Below are positions 1-9,267 of a DNA stretch of 64,000 nt, piece by piece. Source of the stretch: Geminicoccaceae bacterium (GTDB taxonomy: Bacteria; Pseudomonadota; Alphaproteobacteria; Geminicoccales; Geminicoccaceae). The notes under the pieces are model-generated. The model saw nothing but the letters and a program-made list of their open reading frames with translations, had not been told where the DNA came from and searched no databases. How positions within the stretch are numbered: position 1 is the first letter of the stretch; the number at the start of each line of letters is the position of its first letter. The stretch is from assembly GCA_025999455.1 (NCBI GenBank), contig AP024683.1:1247501-1311500 (forward strand), read 5' to 3'. A program made the position numbers and the translations under genes.

Positions 1-337
1 TGGCGAGGCAACGGCCAAGCTCCGGCACTTCGGCCAAGAGGCGATGGCCGTTGTAGTGGAAGTCGCCGACGAGCGGCAGGTCGCGGAAGCCCATGAGGTC
101 GAGCCGATCGCGGATGATCGGCACGGCGCGGGCGGCGGCCTCGTTGTTGACGGTGATCCGGACGATCTCGGAGCCGGCGCGGGCGAGCTCGACGATCTGA
201 TCGGTGGTGGCGTCCGGATCGGCCGTGTCGGTGTTCGTCATCGACTGGACGACGATCGGCGCCCCACCACCGACCGTGACCGATCCGACGCGCACCGCAT
301 GGGTGCGGTGGCGGCGGATCTCGGCGAGTGCGACCAT
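1..337 (-). CDS. ispG: 4-hydroxy-3-methylbut-2-enyl diphosphate synthase IspG (partial)
   Basis: IspG (GcpE) is the 4Fe-4S enzyme of the penultimate step of the MEP isoprenoid pathway, converting MEcPP to HMBPP in the cytoplasm. Only about the first 112 residues are present; the rest lies beyond the left edge. The visible N-terminus carries the family signatures VQSMTNTDT and [10 protein letters not shown], followed by the GDFHYNGH segment of the TIM barrel. The cluster-binding cysteines are C-terminal and cannot be checked. The ATG at 337 gives the usual N-terminal length. It follows the rodZ-like gene by 44 bases on the same strand, an order common in Proteobacteria, so the two are probably co-transcribed. 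Confidence 0.93.
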   Translation of the reverse strand, partial: MVALAEIRRHRTHAVRVGSVTVGGGAPIVVQSMTNTDTADPDATTDQIVELARAGSEIVRITVNNEAAARAVPIIRDRLDLMGFRDLPLVGDFHYNGHRLLAEVPELGRCLA

Positions 338-381
338 GCGCTCCTCCGGCTTCCGCTCGGCTCGTGCCGGGGCGGTCGACC

Positions 382-1455
382 TCAGCCCCCCGCGAGGCGG
401 GCGCGCAGCGCGTCGGGGGCGAGCGGCACGTCGCGAAGCACCTTGCCGCTCTCGCCCAGGACGCCGAGCGATCGGCCCTCGACCACGACCTCGATGCCGC
501 CGGCGTTGCCCGTCCACAGCGCCAGATCGTCACGCTCGGGCAGGATCAGGCGATCGCCGGGCTCCAGCGTGCGGGTCCGGACGTAGTCGCGGCTCGTGCT
601 GCGGATCTGCACCCAAGCACTCTCCCGCGCCACCAGGACGACCCGACCCTCGCCCGCTTCCGGTGCGGCCCGCGGGCGGCCGGCATCGAGGGCCGCCAGG
701 AGCTCGGCCGGCGAGGGCCCCTCGGCGAGCCGCGGGGCGGGGCGTTCGGCCGCGAACGCGCCGGCGGCGTCACGTCGACCGGACGGCGGCGCGGGCAGCT
801 CGACCCGCTCGTCGGGCTCGGCCGCGACCAGCGCCTGCAGCTCGGCCCGCTCGACCCGCGGCGGCGCTTCGCCGACCCGCGGTGCGACCGGCGGCGGAGG
901 GGGCGGTGGTACGGCGGCGCGCGAGACAACCGGCGGCGGGGGGGCCGGCGGCAAGGAAGGCGGGCCGGCGATCATCTCGGCGGCGACCCGGCCGAGCTCG
1001 CCGGGAACGGCCGCCACCCGCTCGAGCACCGGCTGATCGCGCCAGAGGATGTGCCAACTGCCGTAAAGGACGCCCAAGAGGAGGATCGAAGCGGCGACCA
1101 GGAGCCCGTGCGGCCGTCGATCGTCCCGCGGCTGCGGGACGACGAGCTCGGGCGCGGGCGGGGCGGCGTTCAAGGCCTCCTTGACGAGCCGGACGACCTC
1201 GGCGCCGTCGAAGCCCAGATGGTCGGCGTAGCTGCGCAAGAAGCCCAGGGCGTAGGCGCGCCCCGGGGTCATCGAGAGGTCGCCCTCCTCGAGCGCGAAC
1301 AGGTAAGAGGGCTTGATCCGCAGCGTTTCCGCCACGGCGTAGAGGTCCTCGCCACGGGCTTGGCGAGCTTCGCGGAGCGCTCCGCCGATCCGACGGAGCT
1401 GGTCGGCCCGCGTGTCGCGAACGTCCGCTGTCTGACGGCTGGCTCGACTGCTCAT
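382..1455 (-). CDS. RodZ-like helix-turn-helix membrane protein (DUF4115)
   Basis: About 357 residues. The N-terminus (roughly 20-95) is an XRE-type helix-turn-helix of the RodZ kind ([12 protein letters not shown]-like helix, then [15 protein letters not shown]). A proline-rich stretch leads to one membrane span near 117-138 ([19 protein letters not shown]), then a long Pro/Ala-rich periplasmic linker and a C-terminal DUF4115 domain (ESAWVQIRS, then [10 protein letters not shown]). RodZ links MreB to the cell-wall elongation machinery; the same architecture in alphaproteobacteria is annotated only as RodZ-like. The start is taken at the ATG giving MSSRAS; another in-frame start lies 51 bases upstream at 1506. 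It sits directly upstream of ispG. Confidence 0.85.
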   Translation of the reverse strand: MSSRASRQTADVRDTRADQLRRIGGALREARQARGEDLYAVAETLRIKPSYLFALEEGDLSMTPGRAYALGFLRSYADHLGFDGAEVVRLVKEALNAAPPAPELVVPQPRDDRRPHGLLVAASILLLGVLYGSWHILWRDQPVLERVAAVPGELGRVAAEMIAGPPSLPPAPPPPVVSRAAVPPPPPPPVAPRVGEAPPRVERAELQALVAAEPDERVELPAPPSGRRDAAGAFAAERPAPRLAEGPSPAELLAALDAGRPRAAPEAGEGRVVLVARESAWVQIRSTSRDYVRTRTLEPGDRLILPERDDLALWTGNAGGIEVVVEGRSLGVLGESGKVLRDVPLAPDALRARLAGG

Positions 1456-1569
1456 GGCCGGTCCGAGGTCGCGAGGAGGCGGACGCCGAGACGGCTCCCG
1501 CCGCAACGAATAGCAGAGGTGCGGCCCGACGCCAAACGCTCGGGCGCCTGCGGCATCGCCGCATGCGCT

Positions 1570-3909
1570 TCAGGTGGCGACGGTCGTGCCCGGCGGCAAC
1601 ACCACCTCGTGGTCGATCGCCCAGGCCAAGAGGCGTCGGCGCAGCGACCGGTCCGGCAGCCGCAGGAGCGGCTCCAGATAGGCGGCGAGCCGGCCCGCCT
1701 CGAGCGAGCGGATCGTGGCCTTGACGGCACCGAGCTCGGAGGGGGCGAGCGACAGCCGGCGCACGCCGAGGCCCACGAGCGCCATGGCCTCGAGCGGCCG
1801 GCTCGCCATCTCGCCGCAGAGCGTCAAGGGAACCCCGGCCGCCCGGCAGCGCTCGACCAGGTCGCGCAACAAAGCGAGCGGGGCGGGAGCGAGCACGTCG
1901 TAGCGCTCGGCCAACATCGGATTGCCGCGGTCGCAGGCGAACAAGAACTGCAAGAGGTCGTTCGAGCCGATCGAGACGAAGTCGACCTCGCGCAACAAGG
2001 CGTCGAGCTGCCAGAAGAGCGAGGGCACCTCGAACATGACGCCGACTTCGAGCCGTTCGGGCCGGCGCTTGCCGCGCCCCTCGAGCCGCTCGACCTCTTG
2101 CAGGAGCAGCCGCCGGGCGGCCGTGAACTCGGCCACTTCGGCGACCATCGGGAACATCACCGCGAGTGGCCGGCCCTCTGCTGCGGCGAGCAGGGCGCGG
2201 AGCTGATCGCGCAAGAGGGCCGGTCGGTCGAGGGCGATGCGGATCGCCCGCCAGCCGAGGGCCGGGTTGTCCTCGGCCGGGGCGCGCCAATAGGGCAAAT
2301 GCTTGTCGCTGCCGATGTCGAGCGTGCGGAACACGACCCGGCGGCCCTCGGCGAGGTCGAGGACGCGCCGGTAGAGCTCGGTCTGCTCTTCGACCGACGG
2401 CCAGCTCGGTCGGGTCATGAAGCCGAGCTCGGTCCGGAAGAGTCCGATCCCGGCCGCGCCGGTTTCGCGGAGCGCCGGCATATCGGCCAAGAAGGCGGCG
2501 TTGATCCCGACCCAGACCTCGAACCCGTCGCGGGTCGTGGCCGGCAGATCCTTGAGGGCGGCGAGCTGGCGGTGCCGCTCCTTGCGGGCCTGGACGGTGC
2601 GCGCGAAGGCCTGGAGCACGTCCTCACCGGGCCTCAAGAACACGACCCCGTTCTCCGCGTCGAGGGCCACGGGATCGCCCGGCTCGAAGAGCGCCATCGC
2701 CCCGCTCACCCGACCCACGAGCGGGATGCCGAGCGCGCGGGCGACGATCGTGACGTGCGCGGTCTTCGAGCCTTCCTCGAGGATGATCCCCTTGAGCTTG
2801 CTGCGGTCGTATTCGAGCAGTTCGGCCGCCGACAGGTTGCGGGCGACGAGGATGCAGTCCTCCGGGACGGCCGCCGGATCGTGGGCGCTGCTCCGCCCGG
2901 AGAGGTGGAGGAGGAGCCGGTTCGCGAGATCGTCGAGGTCGAGCAGACGTTCCTTGAGATAGGGATCTGCGGCGTGGCCGATCCGCAGCCGGGTCTGCTC
3001 CTGGATCCGGCGGACCGCGGCTTCGGCCGAGAGGCCCGTGTCGATCGCCTCGCGGATCCGGCGGAGCCAGCCGGCGTCGTCGGCGAACATGCGGTACGCC
3101 TCGAGCACCTCGCGATGCTCCCCGGAGGCGAGATCGGCACGGGCGAGCATCCGGTCGAGCGAGGAGCGAAGCGCCGCCATCGCCTGTTCGAGGCGGGCCC
3201 ACTCGGCCGCCGGATCGTCGGCCAAGAGCCGCTCGATCTCGATCCGGGGCGCGTGCAGCCAGGCCCGGCCGATCGCGATCCCCTCGACCAGCCGCAGCGC
3301 CTCGAGCCGCATGCGCTCGGCGGTGACGCCGCCGAGGTCGGTGTAGCGCTCGCGATCGACGATCCCGCCCGAAGCGAACATCTCGGCGAGGACCGAGGCG
3401 ATGATCTGCATCGCGTCGATCTCGTCCTCGCCATATTGGCGGCGGGCGGTGTTCTGGATCGTGAGCACGCCCACCACCCGACCCGAGCGCAGGATCGGCA
3501 CGCCCAGCATCGAGTGGTAGATCTCTTCGCCCGTCTCCGGCCGGTAGACGAAGTTCGGATGGCTCTGCGCATCCGCCGTGTTGATGACGTCGCCGGTCGC
3601 GGCGATCGTGCCGACCAGGCCCTCGCCGACCCGCAGCCGCGTGCGGTGCACGGCTTCCCGGGCGAGACCTTCGGTCGCGAAGAGCTCGAGGACGTCGCCG
3701 GCGCGCTGGACGTAGACCGAGCAGACCTCGGCCACGAGGTCGGCGGCGATCATCTTGACGATCTTGTCGAGCCGTTGCTGCGGGCTCGTGGGCTCCGCCA
3801 CCACGGCCACGAGCCGGCGCAGGAGCCGGCGGGCGGGGATCACGTCGCTCGGCCGGCGGCTCTCCGGGGGAGATTCGCCGCCCGCCCAGCCTCCGATCGG
3901 CGGGCTCAC
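1570..3909 (-). CDS. ptsP: PEP-protein phosphotransferase PtsP (EI-Ntr)
   Basis: Enzyme I of the nitrogen phosphotransferase system, which takes phosphate from phosphoenolpyruvate and passes it to NPr; it regulates rather than transports sugar. About 779 residues: an N-terminal GAF domain (from LDKIVKMIAADLVAEVCSVY), then PEP-utilising N, mobile and TIM-barrel domains. The phospho-acceptor histidine lies in TAHVTIVAR at about residue 385, and the C-terminus has the usual LCGEMASRPLEAM. The GTG start at 3909 overlaps the stop of the upstream flavoprotein gene (GTGA) and gives a length normal for alphaproteobacterial PtsP; a GTG nearer the GAF domain is possible. No NPr or EIIA-Ntr gene is in the window. 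ptsP close to lysC is a familiar alphaproteobacterial arrangement. Confidence 0.93.
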   Translation of the reverse strand: MSPPIGGWAGGESPPESRRPSDVIPARRLLRRLVAVVAEPTSPQQRLDKIVKMIAADLVAEVCSVYVQRAGDVLELFATEGLAREAVHRTRLRVGEGLVGTIAATGDVINTADAQSHPNFVYRPETGEEIYHSMLGVPILRSGRVVGVLTIQNTARRQYGEDEIDAMQIIASVLAEMFASGGIVDRERYTDLGGVTAERMRLEALRLVEGIAIGRAWLHAPRIEIERLLADDPAAEWARLEQAMAALRSSLDRMLARADLASGEHREVLEAYRMFADDAGWLRRIREAIDTGLSAEAAVRRIQEQTRLRIGHAADPYLKERLLDLDDLANRLLLHLSGRSSAHDPAAVPEDCILVARNLSAAELLEYDRSKLKGIILEEGSKTAHVTIVARALGIPLVGRVSGAMALFEPGDPVALDAENGVVFLRPGEDVLQAFARTVQARKERHRQLAALKDLPATTRDGFEVWVGINAAFLADMPALRETGAAGIGLFRTELGFMTRPSWPSVEEQTELYRRVLDLAEGRRVVFRTLDIGSDKHLPYWRAPAEDNPALGWRAIRIALDRPALLRDQLRALLAAAEGRPLAVMFPMVAEVAEFTAARRLLLQEVERLEGRGKRRPERLEVGVMFEVPSLFWQLDALLREVDFVSIGSNDLLQFLFACDRGNPMLAERYDVLAPAPLALLRDLVERCRAAGVPLTLCGEMASRPLEAMALVGLGVRRLSLAPSELGAVKATIRSLEAGRLAAYLEPLLRLPDRSLRRRLLAWAIDHEVVLPPGTTVAT

Positions 3910-4955
3910 CCCGCCGTCGCCACCCGGGGGCGGCGCTCCCCGAGGCGGCCGAGCGCATCGTTGGCCTGCTCGACGAGCTCGGCCAGGATCGCAGCCGCGG
4001 GCTGGATCCGCGTCACCATGCCCACGCTCTGTCCGGCCATCAGCGAGCCGTTCTCGACGTCGCCGTCGATCACCGCGCGCTTGAGCGCCCCGGCCCAGAA
4101 ATGCTCGATGGCGAGGGACGCCTCCTCGAAGCTGAGCTCGCCGCGGCGGTAGCGGCCGATCACCTCGTGTTGGGTCTCGATGAACCGTTGGGTCCCGGCA
4201 TTGGCGAGGGCCCGGACCGGGATGACCTTGAATTGCGGGTCGACCTGGACCGAGACCACGGCGTCGCGCGCGGACGCCCGCAAGAAGGCCTGCTTGAAGG
4301 CCGGATGGGCGATCGACTCGCTCGCGCAGACGAACACCGTGCCCATCTGCACCCCGGCGGCCCCCATCAAGAGGTAGGCCGCGATCATCTCGCCGTGGCC
4401 GATGCCGCCGGCCACGAAGACCGGCACTTCGCGGACGACCGGCAGGATCTCCTGGGCGAGCACCGAGGTCGCGACCGGGCCCACGTGGCCGCCCGCTTCG
4501 TGGCCCTCGACGACGAGCGCGCTCACCCCTTGCCGGACCAGCTTCTTGGCGATCGCCGCGGCCGGCGCGAAGGCCATGACCTCGAGCCCGGCGGCGCGGA
4601 TCCGCGCGATCGCCTCGCGCGGCGGCAGGCCACCGGCGAGGACGACGTGGCTCACCCGCCGGTCGATGCACACGCGCACGAGCTCGTCGAGCGCGGGGTG
4701 CATGACGATCAGGTTGACGCCGAACCGCCGGTCGGTGAGCGCCCGGGTCGCGTCGATCTCGGCGGCGAGCGCTTCGGGCGGCATCGAGCCGCAGGCGAGC
4801 ACGCCGAATCCGCCGGCGTTGGAGATCGCCGAGACGAGGTTGCGCTCGCTCACCCAGGTCATCGCCCCGCCCATGAGCGCGAGCTCGCAGCCCAGATAGC
4901 GGCGGCCGCGCTCCCAAAGGGCGTCGAGCAGTTCGCTGGGCCGGGCGCGGGCCAC
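3906..4955 (-). CDS. nitronate monooxygenase / 2-nitropropane dioxygenase family flavoprotein
   Basis: A 349-residue FMN-dependent TIM-barrel protein of the NPD/FabK-like family. Signatures are the N-terminal LALMGGAMTWVSERNLVSAISNAG-like segment (MGGAM, then NAGGFGVL), the EGHEAGGHVG flavin/active-site loop near the middle, and FVAGGIGHG followed by GAAGVQMGT. Members oxidise alkyl nitronates or act as enoyl-ACP reductase-like enzymes; the substrate cannot be told from sequence here. Its stop overlaps the ptsP start and it begins six bases after the lysC stop, so lysC, this gene and ptsP look like one transcriptional unit. Confidence 0.85.
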   Translation of the reverse strand: MARARPSELLDALWERGRRYLGCELALMGGAMTWVSERNLVSAISNAGGFGVLACGSMPPEALAAEIDATRALTDRRFGVNLIVMHPALDELVRVCIDRRVSHVVLAGGLPPREAIARIRAAGLEVMAFAPAAAIAKKLVRQGVSALVVEGHEAGGHVGPVATSVLAQEILPVVREVPVFVAGGIGHGEMIAAYLLMGAAGVQMGTVFVCASESIAHPAFKQAFLRASARDAVVSVQVDPQFKVIPVRALANAGTQRFIETQHEVIGRYRRGELSFEEASLAIEHFWAGALKRAVIDGDVENGSLMAGQSVGMVTRIQPAAAILAELVEQANDALGRLGERRPRVATAG

Positions 4956-4960
4956 GGGTC

Positions 4961-6184
4961 TCAGGCCGCGTCGAGGCCGTAGGCGCTGTGCAGCGCCCGG
5001 AGCGCGAGTTCGGTGTACTCGTCGGCGATCAGCACGCTGATCTTGATCTCCGAGGTCGAGATCGCCTGGATGTTGATACCCTTGTCGGCGAGTGTCTGGA
5101 ACATTTTGTGGGCGATGCCGGCGTGGCTGCGCATGCCCACGCCGATCACCGAGATCTTGACGACGTTCGGATCGGCCACGAGCCGCTCGAAGCCGATCCG
5201 CTCCTTCACCCGGGCGAGGACCGCCTCGGCGCGCGGCAGGTCGGCCTTGCTCACGGTGAAGGTGATGTTGGCGAAGCGGCCGTCGCGCGAGACCGACTGG
5301 ACGATCATGTCGACGTTGATGTTGGCCTCGGCCAAGGGCCCGAACAGGGCCGCCGCCACGCCCGGCCGGTCCTCGACCTGCTGGACGGTGATCCGCGCCT
5401 CGTTGCGGCTGTAGGCGATCCCGCTGACGATCTGGCTTTCCACGATCTCGTCCTCGTCCACGACCAGGGTGCCGGGCCGGTCCTCGAAGCTCGAGAGGAC
5501 CTGCACCCGGACCCGATGCTGCATGGCCAGGGCGACCGACCGGGTCTCCAGGACCTTGGCCCCGACCGAGGCCATCTCGAGCATCTCTTCGTAGGTGATG
5601 CGGTCGAGCTTCTTGGCCCGGGCGACGATCCGCGGGTCGGTCGTGTAGACGCCGTCGACGTCGGTGTAGATGTCGCAGCGCTCGGCGCCGAGGGCGGCGG
5701 CCAAGGCCACGGCCGAGGTGTCCGACCCGCCGCGGCCGAGGGTCGTGACCCGGCCGTCCGGGCCGATCCCCTGGAAGCCCGCCACGACGGCCACCTTGCC
5801 CTCCTCGAGGCAGGCCCGAACCGCGTGCGGTTCGACCGCGAGGATGCGCGCCTTGCCGTGCGCCCCGTCGGTCCGCACCCCGGCCTGCCAGCCGAGGAAG
5901 GAACGGGCGGGCACACCCAGCGTCTGCAGTGCGATCGCCACGAGGCCGATCGTGATCGGCTCGCCCGAGGAGACCACCTGATCGTATTCCGCCGGATCGT
6001 AATTGGCCGGATCGAGCCCGTGCACCCAGGCGACCAGCTGGTTCGTGGTCCCGGCCATCGCCGAGACGACGACCGCGACCTGGTGGCCGGCCTCGACCGT
6101 GCGCTTGATGCGCGCCGCCACGTTACGGATGCGGTCTAGATCGGCGACCGAGGTGCCGCCATATTTCTGGACGAGCAGGGCCAA
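4961..6184 (-). CDS. lysC: aspartate kinase LysC
   Basis: Phosphorylates L-aspartate, the first step to lysine, threonine, methionine and diaminopimelate. About 407 residues, typical of class II aspartokinases. The kinase domain opens with [10 protein letters not shown] (ATP/aspartate-binding Lys-Gly-Gly-Thr) and contains [16 protein letters not shown]. Two C-terminal ACT domains are visible ([17 protein letters not shown] and [19 protein letters not shown]), implying feedback control by lysine and/or threonine. No ATG precedes the conserved N-terminus closely; a TTG at 6184 gives [10 protein letters not shown] and the expected length. The frame stays open upstream for 240 codons, but that part is not conserved and overlaps ubiG. 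Divergent from ubiG, with a 114-base promoter interval between them. Confidence 0.93.
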   Translation of the reverse strand: MALLVQKYGGTSVADLDRIRNVAARIKRTVEAGHQVAVVVSAMAGTTNQLVAWVHGLDPANYDPAEYDQVVSSGEPITIGLVAIALQTLGVPARSFLGWQAGVRTDGAHGKARILAVEPHAVRACLEEGKVAVVAGFQGIGPDGRVTTLGRGGSDTSAVALAAALGAERCDIYTDVDGVYTTDPRIVARAKKLDRITYEEMLEMASVGAKVLETRSVALAMQHRVRVQVLSSFEDRPGTLVVDEDEIVESQIVSGIAYSRNEARITVQQVEDRPGVAAALFGPLAEANINVDMIVQSVSRDGRFANITFTVSKADLPRAEAVLARVKERIGFERLVADPNVVKISVIGVGMRSHAGIAHKMFQTLADKGINIQAISTSEIKISVLIADEYTELALRALHSAYGLDAA

Positions 6185-6298
6185 GGGATCGTCTCGCGCT
6201 CCGGTGCGTCGGGCAGCCGTGGCCGCTCCGGGGACGCAGGCCTCGAAGTCGCGGCTCTCGTACAAGCGGACGAACCCAGGGGCAAGGCCGAGGAGTCC

Positions 6299-7048
6299 AT
6301 GACGGACGGCACGGTCGACCGGGCCGAGCTCGACAAGTTCCGGGCGATGGCGGCGCGCTGGTGGGATCCGCACGGACCGCTCAGGCCGCTCCATCTCATG
6401 AACCCGACCCGCATCGATTGGCTCCTCGGGCAGTGCCGAGCGCACCTCACTTGGGCCGGGGGGCGGCGGCCGCTCGCCGGGCTCGAGGTCCTCGACGTGG
6501 GCTGCGGCGGCGGGCTCCTGGCCGAGCCGCTCACCCGGCTCGGCGCCACCGTGACCGGGATCGACCCGGAGCCCGCCAATCTCGAGGTGGCGCGCGAGCA
6601 TGCCCGGGTCGCGGGTCTCGCGATCGGTTACGAGGCGGCGCGTGTCGAGGACATCGCCGCACGGGGGTGCCGCTTCGATCTCGTGACCGCCCTCGAGGTG
6701 GTCGAGCACGTGCCCGATCCGGCCGCCTTCGTGCGCGCCGCGGCCGCAACCGTTCGCCCGGGCGGCCTCTTCGTGCTTTCGACGCTCTCGCGGACGCTCG
6801 CCTCCTGGGTCGCCGCGATCGTCGCCGCGGAATACCTGCTCGGCTGGGTGCCGCGCGGGACCCACGATTGGGGCCGGTTCCTCAAGCCGTCCGAGCTCGC
6901 CGCCCATCTCCGCGCGGCCGGGCTCAGGCCGGTGGGGCTCACCGGCCTCGCTTACGAGCCGGCCTACGAGCGCTTCACGACCTGCCGGGATCCCGGTGTC
7001 AACTACATGATCGCGGCGGTCCGCGACGCGGTCGGCGGGTCCGCGTAG
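6299..7048 (+). CDS. ubiG: UbiG, ubiquinone biosynthesis O-methyltransferase
   Basis: SAM-dependent methyltransferase that performs both O-methylations of ubiquinone synthesis. 249 residues, the usual length. The N-terminus has the UbiG signature ([11 protein letters not shown], then [11 protein letters not shown]); the SAM-binding motif I is [15 protein letters not shown], followed by GIDPE and the EVVEHV segment. The C-terminus ([10 protein letters not shown]) is also typical. Divergent from lysC, as in many alphaproteobacteria. Its last 46 bases overlap the end of the sulfotransferase gene on the other strand. Confidence 0.95.
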   Translation: MTDGTVDRAELDKFRAMAARWWDPHGPLRPLHLMNPTRIDWLLGQCRAHLTWAGGRRPLAGLEVLDVGCGGGLLAEPLTRLGATVTGIDPEPANLEVAREHARVAGLAIGYEAARVEDIAARGCRFDLVTALEVVEHVPDPAAFVRAAAATVRPGGLFVLSTLSRTLASWVAAIVAAEYLLGWVPRGTHDWGRFLKPSELAAHLRAAGLRPVGLTGLAYEPAYERFTTCRDPGVNYMIAAVRDAVGGSA

Positions 7049-7884
7049 CCGAGCACCGGGTCGAGCCGTTCGGCCACGAGCCGATCGAGCCGGGCCACGA
7101 TCTCGGCCGGCAGCTCGTCGCGATAGCCACCGACCTTGCCGCGACGGACCTTGAAGCTCGCGGGGTCGCCGGGGTCGCGCGCCTGCAGCTTCTCGGTCCG
7201 GAAGAAGCCGGCGCGTTCTTTTTCCCGCAACGACTCGAAGGAGGCGAAGGCGACCGCCTTCTCGAGGACGTCGGGCGGCGCGGACAGCCCCAGGAACCCG
7301 AGGATCCGCTCGAGCTCGGCGAGCGGCCGGGCGCGGAGATCCTCGTAGCGGACGAGGAGGGCGCGGGGATGGGCCCGGGCGATCGCCACCCAGCGCTCGA
7401 GGAAGGCGACGACGCTCGGCAGGCCGAAGCGCGGGTCGGTCACGAAGGTCGCGAGATCGACCCGGTCCATCTCGATCGGCAGGCCCTGGCGGGCGCGGGT
7501 GCGTGCGCTCGAGCGGCGGGCATGGTGGTGGTACCAGGAGACGATCACGTCGCGCGGGTCGCGGACCAGGAGGAGGAGACGACGGTCGCGGACGAGCGCC
7601 GGCAAGCGGCGGCGGACGGGGGCCGGCTCGTTGCGGTCGTGGGTCGCGAAGAGGCGTGGGATCGCGGGGTCGAGCCGGTGGAAATTGTCACCGTCCCAGA
7701 GCTCGTCGGCCGGCACACCCCGGGTCAGGTGGAAGACGTGCGAGAGGAGCGCCAAGAGCCAGGTCCGCCCGGACTTGGCGTGGCTCACGAGCACGAGATC
7801 GGCGGCCTCGAGCTCGGGCAGCCGCTTGCGGGTCCGCCGGCGCTCGTCCTTGAAGCGCCACCAGAGCTCGGCGAGCGCCTTCAC
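7003..7884 (-). CDS. sulfotransferase family protein
   Basis: A 293-residue PAPS-dependent sulfotransferase. The 5'-phosphosulfate-binding loop is SGRTWL, preceded by LVSHAK; the 3'-phosphate-binding strand/helix is RDPRDVIVSWYHHH; the C-terminal part has FRTEKLQ and VRRGKVGGYRDE, which resembles the KxxxxGxW-type PAPS loop of cytosolic sulfotransferases (Arg-Lys-Gly conserved, Tyr in place of Trp). The acceptor is unknown; a surface glycan is plausible because the preceding gene may be a glycosyltransferase. GTG start overlapping the upstream stop (GTGA). Last gene of a minus-strand run that begins at pqiA; it converges with and overlaps ubiG. Confidence 0.85.
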   Translation of the reverse strand: MKALAELWWRFKDERRRTRKRLPELEAADLVLVSHAKSGRTWLLALLSHVFHLTRGVPADELWDGDNFHRLDPAIPRLFATHDRNEPAPVRRRLPALVRDRRLLLLVRDPRDVIVSWYHHHARRSSARTRARQGLPIEMDRVDLATFVTDPRFGLPSVVAFLERWVAIARAHPRALLVRYEDLRARPLAELERILGFLGLSAPPDVLEKAVAFASFESLREKERAGFFRTEKLQARDPGDPASFKVRRGKVGGYRDELPAEIVARLDRLVAERLDPVLGYADPPTASRTAAIM

Positions 7885-8606
7885 GCGGCGGCTCCGGTGG
7901 CGGCGTCCACGGGGAAGAGCGGGACCCCCGTCCGCGCGTGGACCACGGGCTCGCTCGTCCAGAGATCCGAACGTCGTGCGGCGAGCCGGCGGAGGATCGC
8001 GACGTCGGTGGGCGCGTGCGCGCTCGCCGCACTGCCGCGCTCGGCGATCAGGGGATTGTCGCCGTAGGCGTGGGTCAAGGTGAAGTCGAAGCCGGCCATC
8101 ACGACCCGCTCGAAGCGGCCGTCGGCGAGGCCCAGCGCCACCGCGAGCAGCCCCGTCGAGGGTTGCTTGCGGGCGATCGCCCGAGCCACTTCGGGATCGC
8201 CCCCGCAGAGCTCGAGGACGAGATCGTGGTAGAAGCGGGCGGGGCGGCTCACGAGCTCCTCGTAGCGGTAATCCAGCGCGCGCAACCGGCGGCGCAGCTC
8301 GCGTTCGGACATCTTGCGCATCTTGAAGGCGGCGACGGCCCGGGCGAACGGCCCACCCGCGTCCGCCTTGGGCCGGCGCACGTGCCAGAGCCGTTCGGTG
8401 CGGAGCCCCGCGAGCCGGCGCAGCGAGTGCTCGTCCGAGGGCTTACCCGAGGTCAAGACGGCGGTCACCACGGTGAAGATCGGATCGGGCAGACCGAGCG
8501 CGCGCGCCGAGAAGCCCGAGGCGTTGGCGCAGGCCACGGCGTCGATCGTGGCGCGTGGCGGCAGTCGCGGTTCGGGCTTGGAGCCGAGGACGAGGAGGGT
8601 GGCCAC
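7881..8606 (-). CDS. unrecognised protein, possible CST-I/GT42-like glycosyltransferase
   Basis: 241 residues with no secure family match. It opens with a short beta strand and Gly-Ser turn (TLLVLGSKPEP), then VACANASG, an arrangement seen in the nucleotide-binding fold of GT42 sialyltransferase-like proteins (GNGPS then CN). Later segments are VVMAGFDFTLTHAYGD and SAHAPTDVAILRRLAAR, followed by LWTSEPVVHARTGVP. No signal peptide or membrane span. Starts with GTG 10 bases after the pqiC stop and overlaps the sulfotransferase start, so it probably acts with the sulfotransferase on a surface glycan. The glycosyltransferase idea is inference. Confidence 0.5.
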   Translation of the reverse strand: MATLLVLGSKPEPRLPPRATIDAVACANASGFSARALGLPDPIFTVVTAVLTSGKPSDEHSLRRLAGLRTERLWHVRRPKADAGGPFARAVAAFKMRKMSERELRRRLRALDYRYEELVSRPARFYHDLVLELCGGDPEVARAIARKQPSTGLLAVALGLADGRFERVVMAGFDFTLTHAYGDNPLIAERGSAASAHAPTDVAILRRLAARRSDLWTSEPVVHARTGVPLFPVDAATGAAA

Positions 8607-8616
8607 GGCAACCGGC

Positions 8617-9267
8617 TCAGCGTGCGGTCGGCCGGGCCGCGGCCGGCCGGCGGGTGGTGCGGGCCCTTTCTTCGGTGAGCACCGCCTCGGCGAGCGTGCG
8701 GGCGAGGCGGCCGAGCGTCCGGCTCATCGCGGCCACCACGGGCTCCATGCCGGAGCCGGGTTCGACGGGCTCGCGCAGTGCCGTCCGCTCGAGCCGGAGC
8801 GGGCGATCGCCCGTCCGACCGAAGAGCGACCAGCGCGCCTCGAGCTCGACCTCGCCGCCGTCCTGCGCCTCGAAGCGCAAGAGTTGGAGGGTGATCCGCC
8901 AATCGGGTTGGATCTCGCGGTCGCTCGGCAGCTCGAAAACGGCGTCGGTCGCGAGGAGCCGGGCGAGGCTCTCGCGCAGGATCCGGCCGAACATGACCTC
9001 GAAGCGCTCGCCCCAGCGGTCGAGCTCGGCGAGCTCGAGGCTCGTGCGGCCACGGCGGAGGACGAGCTCGGGGCGCTCCAGATAGTCCACGACCTCGACC
9101 GGACCGACGCCGAGCACGAGCGGCGGCCGTCGCTCGGCGCCGGGAAGCGGCGCTTCGGGCTCGACCGCGAGCACGTGGAGCTTCGTGGGCGGCGAGGTCG
9201 CGCAACCGGCGAGCGGGAGGAAGGCGGCCGCGGCCAGCGCGAGGCGGCGGGTGAGGGCAGGGTTCAT
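8617..9267 (-). CDS. pqiC: PqiC-like outer-membrane lipoprotein
   Basis: 216 residues. The signal peptide ends in a lipobox (LPLAGC), so Cys is the lipidated N-terminus. The body matches the ABC-type transport auxiliary lipoprotein family (PqiC/YmbA, DUF330): PPLVLGVGPVEVVDYLERPE near the start, then WGERFEVMFGRILRESLARL. PqiC is the outer-membrane ring partner of the PqiB needle, used in lipid transport between membranes. Its ATG overlaps the pqiB stop (ATGA). Family assignment is firm; which lipid it moves is unknown. Confidence 0.88.
   Translation of the reverse strand: MNPALTRRLALAAAAFLPLAGCATSPPTKLHVLAVEPEAPLPGAERRPPLVLGVGPVEVVDYLERPELVLRRGRTSLELAELDRWGERFEVMFGRILRESLARLLATDAVFELPSDREIQPDWRITLQLLRFEAQDGGEVELEARWSLFGRTGDRPLRLERTALREPVEPGSGMEPVVAAMSRTLGRLARTLAEAVLTEERARTTRRPAAARPTAR

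Noticed and set aside
328-4152. 1,274-codon plus-strand frame over ispG/rodZ/ptsP
   Set aside because: Shadow of the minus-strand genes; no recognisable domain.
6185-6907. Long N-terminal extension of LysC
   Set aside because: It overlaps ubiG on the other strand and is not conserved; TTG 6184 gives the family length.
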